Source: Kandleria vitulina DSM 20405 (GTDB taxonomy: Bacteria > Bacillota_I > Bacilli_A > Erysipelotrichales > Coprobacillaceae). From it: a stretch of DNA of 64,000 bases. Shown here piece by piece: positions 24,777 to 35,277 of the stretch. Location of the stretch: NCBI RefSeq assembly GCF_000702065.1, contig NZ_JNKN01000001.1:1-64000 (forward strand), written 5' to 3'. A model generated the notes under the pieces. The model saw only the letters and a list, made by a program, of their open reading frames with translations. It was not told the DNA's origin and did not search any database. A program made the position numbers and the translations under genes. The first letter of the stretch is position 1, and every line of letters begins with the position of its first letter.

Positions 24777-25716
24777 CAAATGTATCCCTGATGCTTTCTA
24801 TCACCTTAATGACATCAATAGAATCCTGATGTGTCATATAAGGAGATTCAATTTCAATATAGGCAATAGCTTGATGGACGGCCTTGATTTCAGGATAAAA
24901 ATCATCCGGTGCTTTCGCAATGCAGGTCATTGATTCCCCATCATCGGTATCAATGACAGCTTCCATTGGACGATAGAACGGTGACATGGTAATAGTCCCT
25001 CTTGTCCCCTTGATAGTCATATCTCTTCTTTCTGGTGCATCAATACTGCAGGAGAAAGAGGCTGTTGTCCCATTTTCAAATGTGATTTCTACTTCATCAT
25101 GAACATCAACACCATGTTCTTTTCTCACTTTTGATGAAATAGAAGAAATTGGTGAGTGAATATAATCTAAAATACTTGCGACACAGTATGTCCCAGTATC
25201 ATAAAGTGCCCCACCTTGACTTTGATCAAAGAGATAGTGATCAGGATGATAGTCCACCTTTGAATTAAAGTGATTAGAAATATGTACAATATCACCAATG
25301 ATACCTTTTTCTATTTCTTTATGTAGAATATGGGTCAAAGGCATGAATCTTGTCTTCATGGCTTCCATGAAGAACAGATGATGATCCTTGGCATACTTCG
25401 CTACTTCTTCCATCTCCTTGGAACTAAGCATCGCTGGCTTTTCACAAAGAACACATTTATTGTGTTCAAGAGCTTTCATGCTCCAATGATAATGAGAGCC
25501 GTGAGGCAATGCGATATAGACCACATCTACTTCTGGATCTTGAAGGAGTTCATCATAAGAATCATATAGCTTACAAGGATTATATGTCATGAAATCCTTT
25601 CTTTTTTCTTCACTATGACTCGCTCCTGCATAAAACTGTGCTTCTTCAAAATGAGAAAGACTTTCCACAAATCTATGAGCAATGCGTCCTAAACCTAATA
25701 CACCCCACTGTAACAT
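24769..25716 (-). CDS. Gfo/Idh/MocA-family oxidoreductase
   Basis: A 315-aa NAD(P)-dependent dehydrogenase of unknown substrate, probably a sugar or cyclitol derivative. The Rossmann start is MLQWGVLGLGRIAHRF; the CEKP motif (VLCEKPAMLS) with the conserved Lys and a C-terminal beta-sheet domain (about 125-310) are present. I start at the ATG at 25714-25716 after an AAGGAG site, since the 15 upstream in-frame codons lie within the end of mutM. It sits inside a DNA replication/repair operon, between mutM and coaE, with overlaps on both sides, and its role there is unclear. Confidence 0.9.
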   Translation of the reverse strand: MLQWGVLGLGRIAHRFVESLSHFEEAQFYAGASHSEEKRKDFMTYNPCKLYDSYDELLQDPEVDVVYIALPHGSHYHWSMKALEHNKCVLCEKPAMLSSKEMEEVAKYAKDHHLFFMEAMKTRFMPLTHILHKEIEKGIIGDIVHISNHFNSKVDYHPDHYLFDQSQGGALYDTGTYCVASILDYIHSPISSISSKVRKEHGVDVHDEVEITFENGTTASFSCSIDAPERRDMTIKGTRGTITMSPFYRPMEAVIDTDDGESMTCIAKAPDDFYPEIKAVHQAIAYIEIESPYMTHQDSIDVIKVIESIRDTFDD

Positions 25717-25717
25717 A

Positions 25718-26530
25718 TCAATATCTCCTTTTCTGGCAGACGGGACAATAATATGTGCCACGTCCTCCTAACATTATTTTCTTTATTTCCCCATGACATT
25801 TCTTACATGTTTTTTGCATATGTACATCTAGCTGTACTTGAAATAAGCCATGGATGCCATTGGCATCAAATGAATGAATTGTCGTGCCGCCTTGTCTGAT
25901 GGCTTCACTTAATACTTCATCACCAATAGAGATAAGCTGTGCCACTCTTTTCTTAGAAAGACGCTTTCCTCTTGTACGAGGATCCATGCCCATTCTAAAG
26001 CATATTTCATTCGCATAGATATTGCCTATTCCTACAAAAATATGCTGATCTAGTAAAAGCGTCTTAATTGGCAATGCACTTTTATGAAGCTTGTCATAGA
26101 CATCTTCTACATGTGCATCATGAGGATCTACTCCTAGCTTATTAAATGGCGGATATGAAAGATAGTGTAATTTATCGCATAGTTTCATACGACCAAATTT
26201 TCTTGTATCATTGTATCTTAATTCACGGCCATCATTTAAATAAAACACGACGTGATCATGTTTATCTAATGGAGATCCCTGTGGTTTTATATTAAACTTT
26301 CCTTCCATTCTAAGATGGGATATAAAGGCGTAATCATCCAGAATGAAAATCAGATATTTGCCAAAACGATCGATGTCTCTAATATGCTGATCTTTTAAGA
26401 CTCCTTTAAAGAGCGCTGTATCATCTTCTATTATCTTATCATAGAAAACATCCACCGATGTGATTTTTGCATCTAAGATAAAATGCTTCAATGTACGTCT
26501 GACTGTTTCTACTTCTGGTCCTTCTGGCAT
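25718..26530 (-). CDS. mutM: Formamidopyrimidine-DNA glycosylase
   Basis: Excises 8-oxoguanine and formamidopyrimidines and cuts the abasic site. The mature N-terminus PEGPEVETVRR supplies the catalytic Pro and Glu. The helix-two-turns-helix region follows (FVGIGNIYANEICF), and the C-terminal zinc finger has CKKCHG and CPVCQK. Length 270 aa is typical. It lies directly downstream of polA (8-nt gap), the conserved Firmicute arrangement coupling base excision with repair synthesis. Confidence 0.96.
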   Translation of the reverse strand: MPEGPEVETVRRTLKHFILDAKITSVDVFYDKIIEDDTALFKGVLKDQHIRDIDRFGKYLIFILDDYAFISHLRMEGKFNIKPQGSPLDKHDHVVFYLNDGRELRYNDTRKFGRMKLCDKLHYLSYPPFNKLGVDPHDAHVEDVYDKLHKSALPIKTLLLDQHIFVGIGNIYANEICFRMGMDPRTRGKRLSKKRVAQLISIGDEVLSEAIRQGGTTIHSFDANGIHGLFQVQLDVHMQKTCKKCHGEIKKIMLGGRGTYYCPVCQKRRY

Positions 26531-26538
26531 TTTATCAC

Positions 26539-29145
26539 CTACTTAAGATCACACCAGTTATCAGCGTAATTGCCATCTACCTTTAATGGGACATCAAGTG
26601 TAAAGCATGTTTCCATTGCTTCTCTTACTACTTTTGTAAATTCTTCAATTTCTTCTTTATAGACATCAAAGATCAATTCATCGTGTACCTGAAGAATAAT
26701 CTTAGATTTAAAATGATGCTTCTTGATTTCCTGATCTACCTTGATCATCGCAAGTTTCATGATATCAGCACCAGATCCTTGAATTGGCGCATTCATCGCA
26801 AAACGTTTCGCCTGTTCTCTTACCATGTAGTTTTTATCATGAATAGTTGGAATATAACGTTTTCTATTTAATACAGTAGAAACATATCCATCCTGTTCAC
26901 AGTTCTTCACGATATTTTCCATATAGTCCCTGATTTCAGGATATGTCTCATAATACTTCGCAATAAATGCTCTTGCATCAGATAATGACATACCGATATC
27001 TTTAGCTAATCTGAATTCAGTCATACCATAGATAATACCGAAGTTGACCGCTTTAGCCTGTCTTCTCATATTGCTTGTGACTTCTTCATCAGCGACCCCA
27101 AAGACTAAGGCTGCTGTATGCGCATGAATGTCTTTTCCTTGCTTAAAGGCTTCAATCAAGCGTTCTACATGCGCTAAATGCGCAAGAATACGAAGTTCAA
27201 TCTGTGAATAGTCAAGTGACATAAGATAGCCATGATCAGAAACGAAAGCCTTTCTGATCATCTTTCCTTCTTCTGTTCGAACAGGAATATTCTGTAAGTT
27301 TGGATCCACTGATGAAAGTCGACCAGTCTGTGTCAATGTCTGCTTGTACATTGTATGAATCTTGCCATCAGGGAAGATCTGATCCTGCAAACCTTTCAGA
27401 TAAGTAGAAGACAGTTTTGTCAGCATTCTGTATCTTAATACCAATGGTACGATAGGATGCTGATCGATAATCTTTTCAAGAATATCCTGTGATGTAGAAT
27501 AGCCGGTCTTTGTCTTCTTGCCATTCTTTAATCCTAGCTTTTCAAATAAGATTGTTCCTAACTGTTTTGGTGAAGCGACATTAAAGCTTTCTCCTGCCAA
27601 TGTATGGATTTCTTCTTCTAGATGTCTTATATCTTCATCGAAATCATGATCCATCTTCTTAAGAACATCTACATCAACTTTAGCACCGGTCATTTCCATA
27701 TCAGTAAGAATATGTGTAACTGGCATTTCAATATCTTCATAAAGATGATACTGTTCTTCTTCCTTAAGTTTCTTGATAGCTTCTTCTCTTAATTCATAGA
27801 TTGCTCTTGCTTTTGAGACACAGTCTTTCGCAAGCAGATCATCTTCTGGGATATGATGTTTTGCCCCTTTACCATAGACTTCTTCATCATACATGATGTC
27901 ATCGTATTCATAGAAATCACAGACATTCTTCATGTTTTCCTTAATAGAAGGAGAAAGCACATATGTTGCTAGGGAAAGATCGAAATCAAATCCTTTGATA
28001 TCAATGCCATTCCATTTAGCTCCAGCCATGCATCCTTTGATCGCAAAGCCATACTTTTTCTTGTTTTCATCTTGAAGATAATCAATGAACGCCTTGTCAT
28101 TTAAGGCATCTTCAAAAGAGATGAAGTAAGATTGTTCATCATTGTAAAGACCAAATCCTAAAATAATGGATTTATGATAGTTTTCATCAAAGATGGATAC
28201 ATAAAGTGCACTATCTTTCTTGATTTCTGGCATCTTAGAAACAATCTCATATTTTAAAGCACTTCTTTTTGGCTTTTGAGAAAGTGTCAATGATTTAAGA
28301 AGAGAATTCATCTGGTATTTTGTATAGAACTCTTTTAATTTATCAAAAGCAAACCCTTCGTATTTAGCAAAGTCAAGGTCGATGTCCAATGGGACATCTT
28401 TTAAGATGGTTGCCACTTTCTTTGAAATCAAGGCATCATCCTTGCCATTTCTTACTTTTTCTCCTAGTTTTCCTTTGATTTCTTCCGCATGCTCTACGAT
28501 ATCTTCAATTGATCCAAACTGATGAATAAGCTTTAACGCTGTCTTTTCTCCTACACCCTTGATTCCTGGAATATTATCAGCTGTATCTCCCATTAATCCT
28601 AATAAATCTCTTACCTGGTCAGGAGTGATATCCCATTTTTCTCTTAAGACCTCAGGCGTGTAGATATCTAATTCTGTTACCCCTTTGACTGTACGATAGA
28701 TTGTCGTCTTATCGCTACATAGCTGGAAAGCATCTTTATCTCCTGTATAGATAGAGACCTTAAGATTGTTTTCTTCCCCAAATTTAGCCAATGTACCGAT
28801 GATATCATCACCTTCAAAGCCTTCTTTTTCACAATATGATACATTGTGTGCATCAAGGTATTCTCTTACAATCGCAAACTGAGGGATCAATTCATCCGGT
28901 GTTGCTTTTCTTTGTGCCTTGTATTCTTCCATCAGATCATTTCTGAAGGTATGTTTTCCATAATCAAAGGCAACGATGACATACTTTGCATTCTGTTCAA
29001 GAATTTTATCCATCATTCTTGCAAATCCAAAGACACCATTAAGAGGAATGCCATCCTTGTTAATCATATAATTTCCCATATATCCAGTCGCATAAAATGC
29101 TTTAAACAATAGGGAATTTCCATCAATCAATATTAGTTCATTCAT
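26539..29145 (-). CDS. polA: DNA polymerase I
   Basis: An 868-aa repair and lagging-strand polymerase. The N-terminal 5'-3' nuclease (about 1-290) has FDYGKHTFR, YTGDKDAFQL and GLMGDTADNIPG. The central 3'-5' exonuclease-like region (about 300-460) lacks a convincing DxE motif and is probably inactive, as in Bacillus. The polymerase domain has LSSVDPNLQNIPVR, SLDYSQIELRILAHL, RRQAKAVNFGIIYG and QVHDELIFD with the catalytic Asps. Its ATG overlaps the dnaE stop codon by one base (TAATG), so the two are translationally coupled. Confidence 0.97.
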   Translation of the reverse strand: MNELILIDGNSLLFKAFYATGYMGNYMINKDGIPLNGVFGFARMMDKILEQNAKYVIVAFDYGKHTFRNDLMEEYKAQRKATPDELIPQFAIVREYLDAHNVSYCEKEGFEGDDIIGTLAKFGEENNLKVSIYTGDKDAFQLCSDKTTIYRTVKGVTELDIYTPEVLREKWDITPDQVRDLLGLMGDTADNIPGIKGVGEKTALKLIHQFGSIEDIVEHAEEIKGKLGEKVRNGKDDALISKKVATILKDVPLDIDLDFAKYEGFAFDKLKEFYTKYQMNSLLKSLTLSQKPKRSALKYEIVSKMPEIKKDSALYVSIFDENYHKSIILGFGLYNDEQSYFISFEDALNDKAFIDYLQDENKKKYGFAIKGCMAGAKWNGIDIKGFDFDLSLATYVLSPSIKENMKNVCDFYEYDDIMYDEEVYGKGAKHHIPEDDLLAKDCVSKARAIYELREEAIKKLKEEEQYHLYEDIEMPVTHILTDMEMTGAKVDVDVLKKMDHDFDEDIRHLEEEIHTLAGESFNVASPKQLGTILFEKLGLKNGKKTKTGYSTSQDILEKIIDQHPIVPLVLRYRMLTKLSSTYLKGLQDQIFPDGKIHTMYKQTLTQTGRLSSVDPNLQNIPVRTEEGKMIRKAFVSDHGYLMSLDYSQIELRILAHLAHVERLIEAFKQGKDIHAHTAALVFGVADEEVTSNMRRQAKAVNFGIIYGMTEFRLAKDIGMSLSDARAFIAKYYETYPEIRDYMENIVKNCEQDGYVSTVLNRKRYIPTIHDKNYMVREQAKRFAMNAPIQGSGADIMKLAMIKVDQEIKKHHFKSKIILQVHDELIFDVYKEEIEEFTKVVREAMETCFTLDVPLKVDGNYADNWCDLK

Positions 29146-32100
29146 TATTTTATTTCCTTTACTTTATTTACCACAAGTGAGAGTGTCTCTCTCATTTGTA
29201 CTCTTACTTCCATAGCTACTATCTTACCACGCTTAAGTGAATCTTTATAGCGTTCATATGATTGAGAAAAACAAACACAATCCTGCTGACTTGTATCATC
29301 TTGTCCTTCGATAAAAGCCATTTCTCTTCCTCTTTTATCGACGACACTTTTGACTCTGCTAATGCTCATAATGACATTGATGCTCTTTCCTACATATTGA
29401 CTTACATCACATAATGAAATAATAGGAATAGAGAGCTTCTCTTTTACATAAGTCAAAGGATGTGTTGTTAAGTATAATCCTAATACTTCTTTTTCTTCTT
29501 CAAGCTTTCGATAGCGATCTTCTTTAATATAATCGAGAATAGGTTCTTCATCTACACCAATAGTGTTTTTCAAGTGAACATATTCTACCATCTTATCCAG
29601 ATTACCTTTTATATACGCGCGATTCTTTTCAAATTCATCAAAGGCCCCCGCTTCAATAAGCGCATCCATCATGCTCTTATTCATACGTGTCTTTTCCATT
29701 CTAGCCAAGAAATCATAAAGATCAATAAATGGACCTTTTTCTCTTTCTTCACTGATACTGCGATAGCCAGCATAGCCAACATTCTTAATGGCTGTCAAAG
29801 AATAGCGAATGCCTTCTTTCTCTACTGTAAAACGATCCGTTGACTTATTGATCGAAGGAGAAAGAATCTTTACGCCATACTTCTTTGCTTCCTGAATACA
29901 ATGCAATTTCGTTGAAGAAGATGCCCCCACATTAGATAAGATGGATGCAAAGAAAATACGTGGCGCATTTGCCTTGAGATAGGCTAACTGATACGCAATG
30001 ATCGCATAAGCTACACTATGGGACTTATTGAAACCATAGTTTGCAAACTTTTCAATTAAGTTGTAGATTTCCACAGCTTTCTCTTTAGAATGACGATTTT
30101 TTATCGCCCCTTCAATAAATTCCTCTTTCATCATCTGCATAGCCTTGATATTCTTCTTAGAAATCGCCTTTCTAAGCATATCTGCCTTTCCTAAAGAAAA
30201 GCCAGCGATGATTCTCGCAATCTGCATAATCTGTTCCTGATAGATAATAATGCCATATGTTGATGAAAGAATACTCTTCAATTCTTCAGTTAAATAGACA
30301 ATCTCCTTTTGATTTGCTCTATTTTTAAGATACAAAGGAATATTATCCATCGGTCCTGGACGATACAAGGCTATAGCCGCAATGATATCGTTTAGCTCTC
30401 TAGGTTTCATACGTCTTAATAGATTGCGCATTCCCGCTGATTCTAGCTGGAAGACACCAAACGTATCCCCACGCGACAACATTTCATATGTCTTTTGATC
30501 ATTGAGAGGAATATCCTGCAGTGAAAGATCATAGCCTTCTTTATGTAGATCTTTAAGTATATAATCAATCATTGTTAAGTTCTTTAAGCCAAGAAAGTCC
30601 ATTTTTAATAGTCCTGCTTTTTCAATGTAATCCTTGGAATACTGTGACATCACCATATCTGAAGGACCAATCACAAGCGGTACACTTTGACTTAATGGTC
30701 TTCTTGAAAGAACAACCCCTGCTGCATGCATGGAAATATTACGTGGCAGATGTTCTACAACACTCATTGCCCCAATAAGTTTACGCAGGGCTTTATTTTC
30801 ATTGATAAGACTTTGAAAAGAAGCAGAAGTCTGATAGACTTCCGTAATCGTCTTCTTGTTCTTTGGTCCTGTTGGGACCATCTTCGCAATCATCTCTAAT
30901 CGAGGAAGCGGAACATTCATGACTTTCCCGATATCCTTGATTGCGACACGTGGGCCATAGGTTGAAAATGTGACAATCTGACAGACATGATTTTGTCCAT
31001 ATTTTTCTATGACATAACGTACGACTTCGTCACGTCGATCATCCTGGAAGTCGATATCGATATCTGGCATGGAGACACGTTCTGGATTAAGGAATCGTTC
31101 AAATAGTAGATCGTAGGCTAATGGATCTACATTCGTGATTCCTAACACATAAGCCACAAGACTTCCGGCTGCTGAACCTCTCCCTGGACCTACGAGGATA
31201 TGATGTTTCTTTGAAAATTGTACGTAATCCCAGACAATGAGGAAGTAATCATCAAAGCCCATAGAATGAATAACATCAAGCTCATAGCTTAATCGTTCAA
31301 TATAAGGCTTCGTTACCCTCTGCCCTTTAAATCTTTTCTTCAGCCCTACTTTGCATAGCTCTCTTAAATAAGTTTCAGCACTCACATTGGCAGGTGTAGG
31401 ATAAGCAGGAAGATTCTTGATTCCTTGAGGAATAGTTGCCTTGCACATCTGTACAACACGCGCTGTTTCCTCCATCAATGATGCTGGAATGCATGCTTTG
31501 ATTTCTTCTTCACTTTTAAGATATCGTTCGTCACTTACCACTTCATATTGTACAGGAAGTGTGCGTCCCTCCTGACTAGCGCTCATAAGATCGACCGCAA
31601 GGGCATCCTGCTTTCTTAAGTAACATACGTCATTTCCCCATAATAACTTAATATTAAGATATTTTGCTAAAGCGATCAGACGTTCATTTCTATTTTTTTG
31701 TAAGGCGATATGATGATTTTGAATCATGATGTAATAATGATCCTTAAACATCTCTTTAAATCTTCTTAAATATTTTTCAGCTTCCTTTTCCATATCTTTT
31801 AAGACAAGTCGTTCTACTATGCCTTCATCGGAGGCAGAAATAATAAGAAGATGGGCTACATAGGGGATCAGATCATCTAAAACAATGGCTCTTTCTTTAG
31901 AAAGATTGATCTTGCTTGTTAAGGAAATAAGATCAAAGTATCCCTGATCATCAATGGCAAGCAATGTCATAGGATAATGTTCTCCATTGATAAGAACTGT
32001 TGCTTCTAGACCAAATATAGGCTTGATATTGGCCTTTGTACACTCTTCATAGAATTCATAGGCGCCATACATATTATCTTTATCACATAAAGCTAAAGCA

Positions 32101-32198
32101 TCAATATGTTTCTCTTTAGCCATCTTGACAAGATCTTTTATTAGAATTGTACTTCTTTGAAAGCTGTAGGCACTTTTTATTTGTAGATGTCCAAACAT
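29145..32198 (-). CDS. dnaE: DNA polymerase III alpha subunit, DnaE3-type
   Basis: A replicative polymerase of the DnaE family, 1017 aa from the chosen start. The PHP domain begins FGHLQIKSAYSF, where the usual HxH reads H-x-Q, as in Bacillus DnaE, so the PHP is likely inactive. The catalytic core has GPGRGSAAGSL and PDIDIDFQDDRRDEV with the metal-binding Asps. Helix-hairpin-helix and OB-fold regions follow (VMSISRVKSVVDKRGREMAF). I use the ATG at 32196-32198, 5 nt after GGTGGTGA; the GTG codons upstream are part of that site. It leads the operon dnaE-polA-mutM-oxidoreductase-coaE-dnaB-dnaI. A PolC is expected elsewhere. Confidence 0.95.
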   Translation of the reverse strand: MFGHLQIKSAYSFQRSTILIKDLVKMAKEKHIDALALCDKDNMYGAYEFYEECTKANIKPIFGLEATVLINGEHYPMTLLAIDDQGYFDLISLTSKINLSKERAIVLDDLIPYVAHLLIISASDEGIVERLVLKDMEKEAEKYLRRFKEMFKDHYYIMIQNHHIALQKNRNERLIALAKYLNIKLLWGNDVCYLRKQDALAVDLMSASQEGRTLPVQYEVVSDERYLKSEEEIKACIPASLMEETARVVQMCKATIPQGIKNLPAYPTPANVSAETYLRELCKVGLKKRFKGQRVTKPYIERLSYELDVIHSMGFDDYFLIVWDYVQFSKKHHILVGPGRGSAAGSLVAYVLGITNVDPLAYDLLFERFLNPERVSMPDIDIDFQDDRRDEVVRYVIEKYGQNHVCQIVTFSTYGPRVAIKDIGKVMNVPLPRLEMIAKMVPTGPKNKKTITEVYQTSASFQSLINENKALRKLIGAMSVVEHLPRNISMHAAGVVLSRRPLSQSVPLVIGPSDMVMSQYSKDYIEKAGLLKMDFLGLKNLTMIDYILKDLHKEGYDLSLQDIPLNDQKTYEMLSRGDTFGVFQLESAGMRNLLRRMKPRELNDIIAAIALYRPGPMDNIPLYLKNRANQKEIVYLTEELKSILSSTYGIIIYQEQIMQIARIIAGFSLGKADMLRKAISKKNIKAMQMMKEEFIEGAIKNRHSKEKAVEIYNLIEKFANYGFNKSHSVAYAIIAYQLAYLKANAPRIFFASILSNVGASSSTKLHCIQEAKKYGVKILSPSINKSTDRFTVEKEGIRYSLTAIKNVGYAGYRSISEEREKGPFIDLYDFLARMEKTRMNKSMMDALIEAGAFDEFEKNRAYIKGNLDKMVEYVHLKNTIGVDEEPILDYIKEDRYRKLEEEKEVLGLYLTTHPLTYVKEKLSIPIISLCDVSQYVGKSINVIMSISRVKSVVDKRGREMAFIEGQDDTSQQDCVCFSQSYERYKDSLKRGKIVAMEVRVQMRETLSLVVNKVKEIK

Positions 32199-32225
32199 GA
32201 TCTTCACCACCTTTACATTGCAATT

Positions 32226-32234
32226 ATTATACCA
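32226..32234 (-). promoter_or_regulatory. dnaE operon extended -10 promoter
   Basis: TGGTATAAT on the minus strand is a perfect extended -10 (TGn plus TATAAT). No clear -35 was seen. It is 28 nt upstream of the dnaE ATG. Confidence 0.6.
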
Positions 32235-32264
32235 AAGAGTAAATCAAGAAAAAAGCGATACAAA

Positions 32265-32288
32265 AGAAAAAGAGACCGTAGTCCCTTT
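32265..32288 (-). terminator. Terminator of the M16 peptidase gene
   Basis: AAAGAGAC (32269-32276) pairs with GTCCCTTT (32281-32288) with one G-U pair and loop CGTA; Ts follow on the minus strand. The stop codon at 32287-32289 is at its base. Confidence 0.75.
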
Positions 32289-35181
32289 ATCCTAAAGTTT
32301 TAATCTGTCCTAATACATCCTGACACTTCTCTAAAGCAGCCTTGTGTCCAATAACACACACGCTTGCCATTTTACCCATTTCGTCCAATGTATCCGCAAT
32401 ATCTAGTAATGCATCATTTTTCATTTCAAGCATTTCATTACGATATAGACATTCTTTTTCATAATCGATGCCTCTTAGATAATTGCCATCAGCCAATTCA
32501 CCTTGAGAGCGGGCACTTCTCAATGGTTCACATTTAGCAATAGAACTGATGATAAACTGTTCTACATCACCATTTTCTTTTACAAATGTTCTTAGATAAT
32601 CTCCCGCATGACGATAGATAGAAAGACTTCTAGCAACATCTGGATCACGATAAGAGTAATAAGCCAATGTACCTAGACTACCGCTCGCAAAGCCAGTACC
32701 ATAAGCGCCACCTTTGACTCTGACTTCATTCCATAAATGATCAAATGAAAGCATTGTAGAAGCTACTCTCCAGACACCTGAATACTGTCTATGAAGGGCA
32801 TAGAGATTATAAGCTAAGCTGGCATAAGATACCCCATTTGGAATTTCAATACCAACATTTTCTGACTGTTCTACATTTAAATGTGTTCCTTCTATTTCTG
32901 ATGATTCATCGAAAGCATCGACCAATGGCTTAACTAATGATGATTCTAATTCATCATAAGAAGTTGAAGATGTCAATCCAATAAGCATTCTATTTCTAGT
33001 CAACTGCTGGGACTGTACTTCTCTTAGTTTTTCAATGAAGGCATCTCCCTTTTCTTCAAATGAAGAAGAAAGATCTTTCAAGTAGAAATAAGCATCCAAG
33101 CCATCCATCACTTCATTGAAGAATGCTTCTTTTGAATAAGAAGAAAGCGCTCTTCTCATCGCATACTGATGACCACTATTGATAATATCATTTCTAAATC
33201 CTTCCTGTACCTGCAATAGAAGCGGTTTAATGAAGTCTTTACGTGTAAAATCAGTTTCACATAAGATCTCTTTAATAAGTCTGATTGCTTCTGAAACCTT
33301 TGAAGAAAGGACATTACATTTAGCAATCAAGAAGATACGGAGATCATCAGTGTGACCAGGCATAGAAGTTGAACCTAAATCAAAGCTCAATCTTCCAGTG
33401 TTGCCTTTCATGTCAATAAGAAGCTGTGTAAGTTCTCTTTTTGTTGGAAGACTTCCTAAAAGATTAGGGAAGAACGAGATTGCACTTAATGTTTCTTTAT
33501 CTTTTACATCAAGTTCAAAGTAGACATTCAAGTAGACAATACCTTCATTGCCAAATGGGTGAACAAGCACCTTGACTCCATCATATTCACGAACATCAGT
33601 AGGAATCTTTTCTGGTAATGGATTCATATCTTTAAGTGATAAGTGTGGAATTGTCGCAAGGGCTTCAGGTGTATCCTTAGCTTTCTGCCATTCATCCAAT
33701 GCCTTATTTTCTTCAATATGTTCCACTTTTTCTTTTTCTGTCATTTCATTGACACGTGAAAGCAGTCTTTCTTTTTCCTTCTGTTTTTCCTCTTGATCCA
33801 ATGTCACACTAGGAACAGCCGTAATGGATACAAACTGATCTTCAAATAATTCTTTTAGAAGATCTTCATAGTAATGTGTATCAAGATCTTTTCTCAATGA
33901 TGCAAACATATCATTGTATGTTAAATAGGTAGCTGGATCTCCATCATAGAGCCAGGCGTTAAGTACCTGAATATTATGCATTAACGCTTTCGGTTCTCCA
34001 ACATCTCTTGCTGCAAATTCCATCTGGTTCAATGATGCTTCAAGCTGTTTTTTATTTAAGCCTTTTTCTAATAGTTCATCAATGACCTTCTTGATTGTTG
34101 CTCTGATTTCTTCAAGACGAGAAGCTTCTGTATTGACTGCTTGAACCTGGAAGAAGGCCTGTTCAATACCATCAGTTAATACTGTATAGAAATCCTGTGC
34201 GAGATGTGCATCCAAGATTGCTTTTTTTAATGGAGCTTCATTAGAACCAGTCAAGTAGTCACTTAAAATATTAATTGCAGAAAGTTTCTTCTTTTCTTCA
34301 TAGCTTGCAATAACTTTACCAAAGGAAATCTGTGTACGCTCACTGGCATCTTCTCCTTGAGCAAGAGGGTATAACATTGTGATATCTTTCTTTTCCACAT
34401 TATCCTGCATTGGCAATGCATAATCTTCATTGTTTTCTTCATATCCACTTAAGTAAGTGCTGATTTCCAAAAGGACACGATCAATATTCATATCCCCTTC
34501 TAAATAGAAGTAAGCATTAGAAGGATGATAGTATTTCTTATGATTAGCAATAAACTCTTCATAAGTTAAATCAGTGATCGCTTCTGGTGCACCACCAGAG
34601 ACATACTGATAACAGTTATCAGGATAAAGCTGTCTCATCATCTCATTATCGATACGTGTATTAACAGAAGACGTAGCACCCTTCATTTCATTTAAGACAA
34701 CGCCCTTATAGACAGGTTCTTCATCAAGACTGCGCATTTCATAATGCCATCCTTCCTGTAGGAAAATATTCTTGTTTGTATAGATGGCTGGTTTAAATAC
34801 CGCATCAAGATAAACCTTTGTTAAATTCATGAAATCCTGTTCATTCTTGCTTGAGACAGGATACATTGTCTTATCTGGGAAAGTCATCGCATTTAAGAAT
34901 GTGTTCATCGATGACTTTAGTAGTTCTACAAATGGTTCTTTTACAGGGAAATTATCTGAACCACATAATACAGAATGTTCAAGAATATGGAATACGCCTG
35001 TATCATCGCTTGGTAATGTCTTAAAAGCGACTGAGAATAGCTTATTGACATCCTTAGTTGCCAAATAAATAAGCTTAGCACCAGTAGGATGAACAAATTC
35101 TAATAGTTCTGCTTTTTGTTCTTCAATATATCTTTTATTTTTAAGTGTAAATCCATGAAGGATTTCTCCTAGTTTCATCAT
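32287..35181 (-). CDS. M16C (insulinase / presequence-protease-like) zinc metallopeptidase
   Basis: A large single-chain peptidase, about 964 aa, with two M16 halves. The inverted zinc motif HxxEH is HILEH at about 65-69, followed by SVLCGSDNFPVKEPF as in PreP. The domains are M16 (about 30-235), a linker with coiled-coil character (about 450-520, EKEKVEHIEENKALDEW), and the M16C-associated and C-terminal halves (about 500-960). It is expected to degrade oligopeptides inside the cell. Several Met codons cluster at the start; AAGGAGG lies 9 nt before the ATG at 35179-35181 and only 3 nt before the one at 35185-35187. Monocistronic. Confidence 0.92.
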   Translation of the reverse strand: MMKLGEILHGFTLKNKRYIEEQKAELLEFVHPTGAKLIYLATKDVNKLFSVAFKTLPSDDTGVFHILEHSVLCGSDNFPVKEPFVELLKSSMNTFLNAMTFPDKTMYPVSSKNEQDFMNLTKVYLDAVFKPAIYTNKNIFLQEGWHYEMRSLDEEPVYKGVVLNEMKGATSSVNTRIDNEMMRQLYPDNCYQYVSGGAPEAITDLTYEEFIANHKKYYHPSNAYFYLEGDMNIDRVLLEISTYLSGYEENNEDYALPMQDNVEKKDITMLYPLAQGEDASERTQISFGKVIASYEEKKKLSAINILSDYLTGSNEAPLKKAILDAHLAQDFYTVLTDGIEQAFFQVQAVNTEASRLEEIRATIKKVIDELLEKGLNKKQLEASLNQMEFAARDVGEPKALMHNIQVLNAWLYDGDPATYLTYNDMFASLRKDLDTHYYEDLLKELFEDQFVSITAVPSVTLDQEEKQKEKERLLSRVNEMTEKEKVEHIEENKALDEWQKAKDTPEALATIPHLSLKDMNPLPEKIPTDVREYDGVKVLVHPFGNEGIVYLNVYFELDVKDKETLSAISFFPNLLGSLPTKRELTQLLIDMKGNTGRLSFDLGSTSMPGHTDDLRIFLIAKCNVLSSKVSEAIRLIKEILCETDFTRKDFIKPLLLQVQEGFRNDIINSGHQYAMRRALSSYSKEAFFNEVMDGLDAYFYLKDLSSSFEEKGDAFIEKLREVQSQQLTRNRMLIGLTSSTSYDELESSLVKPLVDAFDESSEIEGTHLNVEQSENVGIEIPNGVSYASLAYNLYALHRQYSGVWRVASTMLSFDHLWNEVRVKGGAYGTGFASGSLGTLAYYSYRDPDVARSLSIYRHAGDYLRTFVKENGDVEQFIISSIAKCEPLRSARSQGELADGNYLRGIDYEKECLYRNEMLEMKNDALLDIADTLDEMGKMASVCVIGHKAALEKCQDVLGQIKTLG

Positions 35182-35249
35182 TTTCATATTCCTCCTTAGA
35201 GTAAGGTTCATTATACATCAATTTCTTATCTTCGTGTGCTTAAATGACT

Positions 35250-35277
35250 AAAAAAGAACATGAATTTAATCATGTTC
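35250..35277 (-). terminator. Terminator of the thyA-dfrA-plsC operon
   Basis: GAACATGA (35256-35263) pairs with TCATGTTC (35270-35277); six Ts follow on the minus strand. The plsC stop 35266-35268 is in the loop. Confidence 0.85.
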
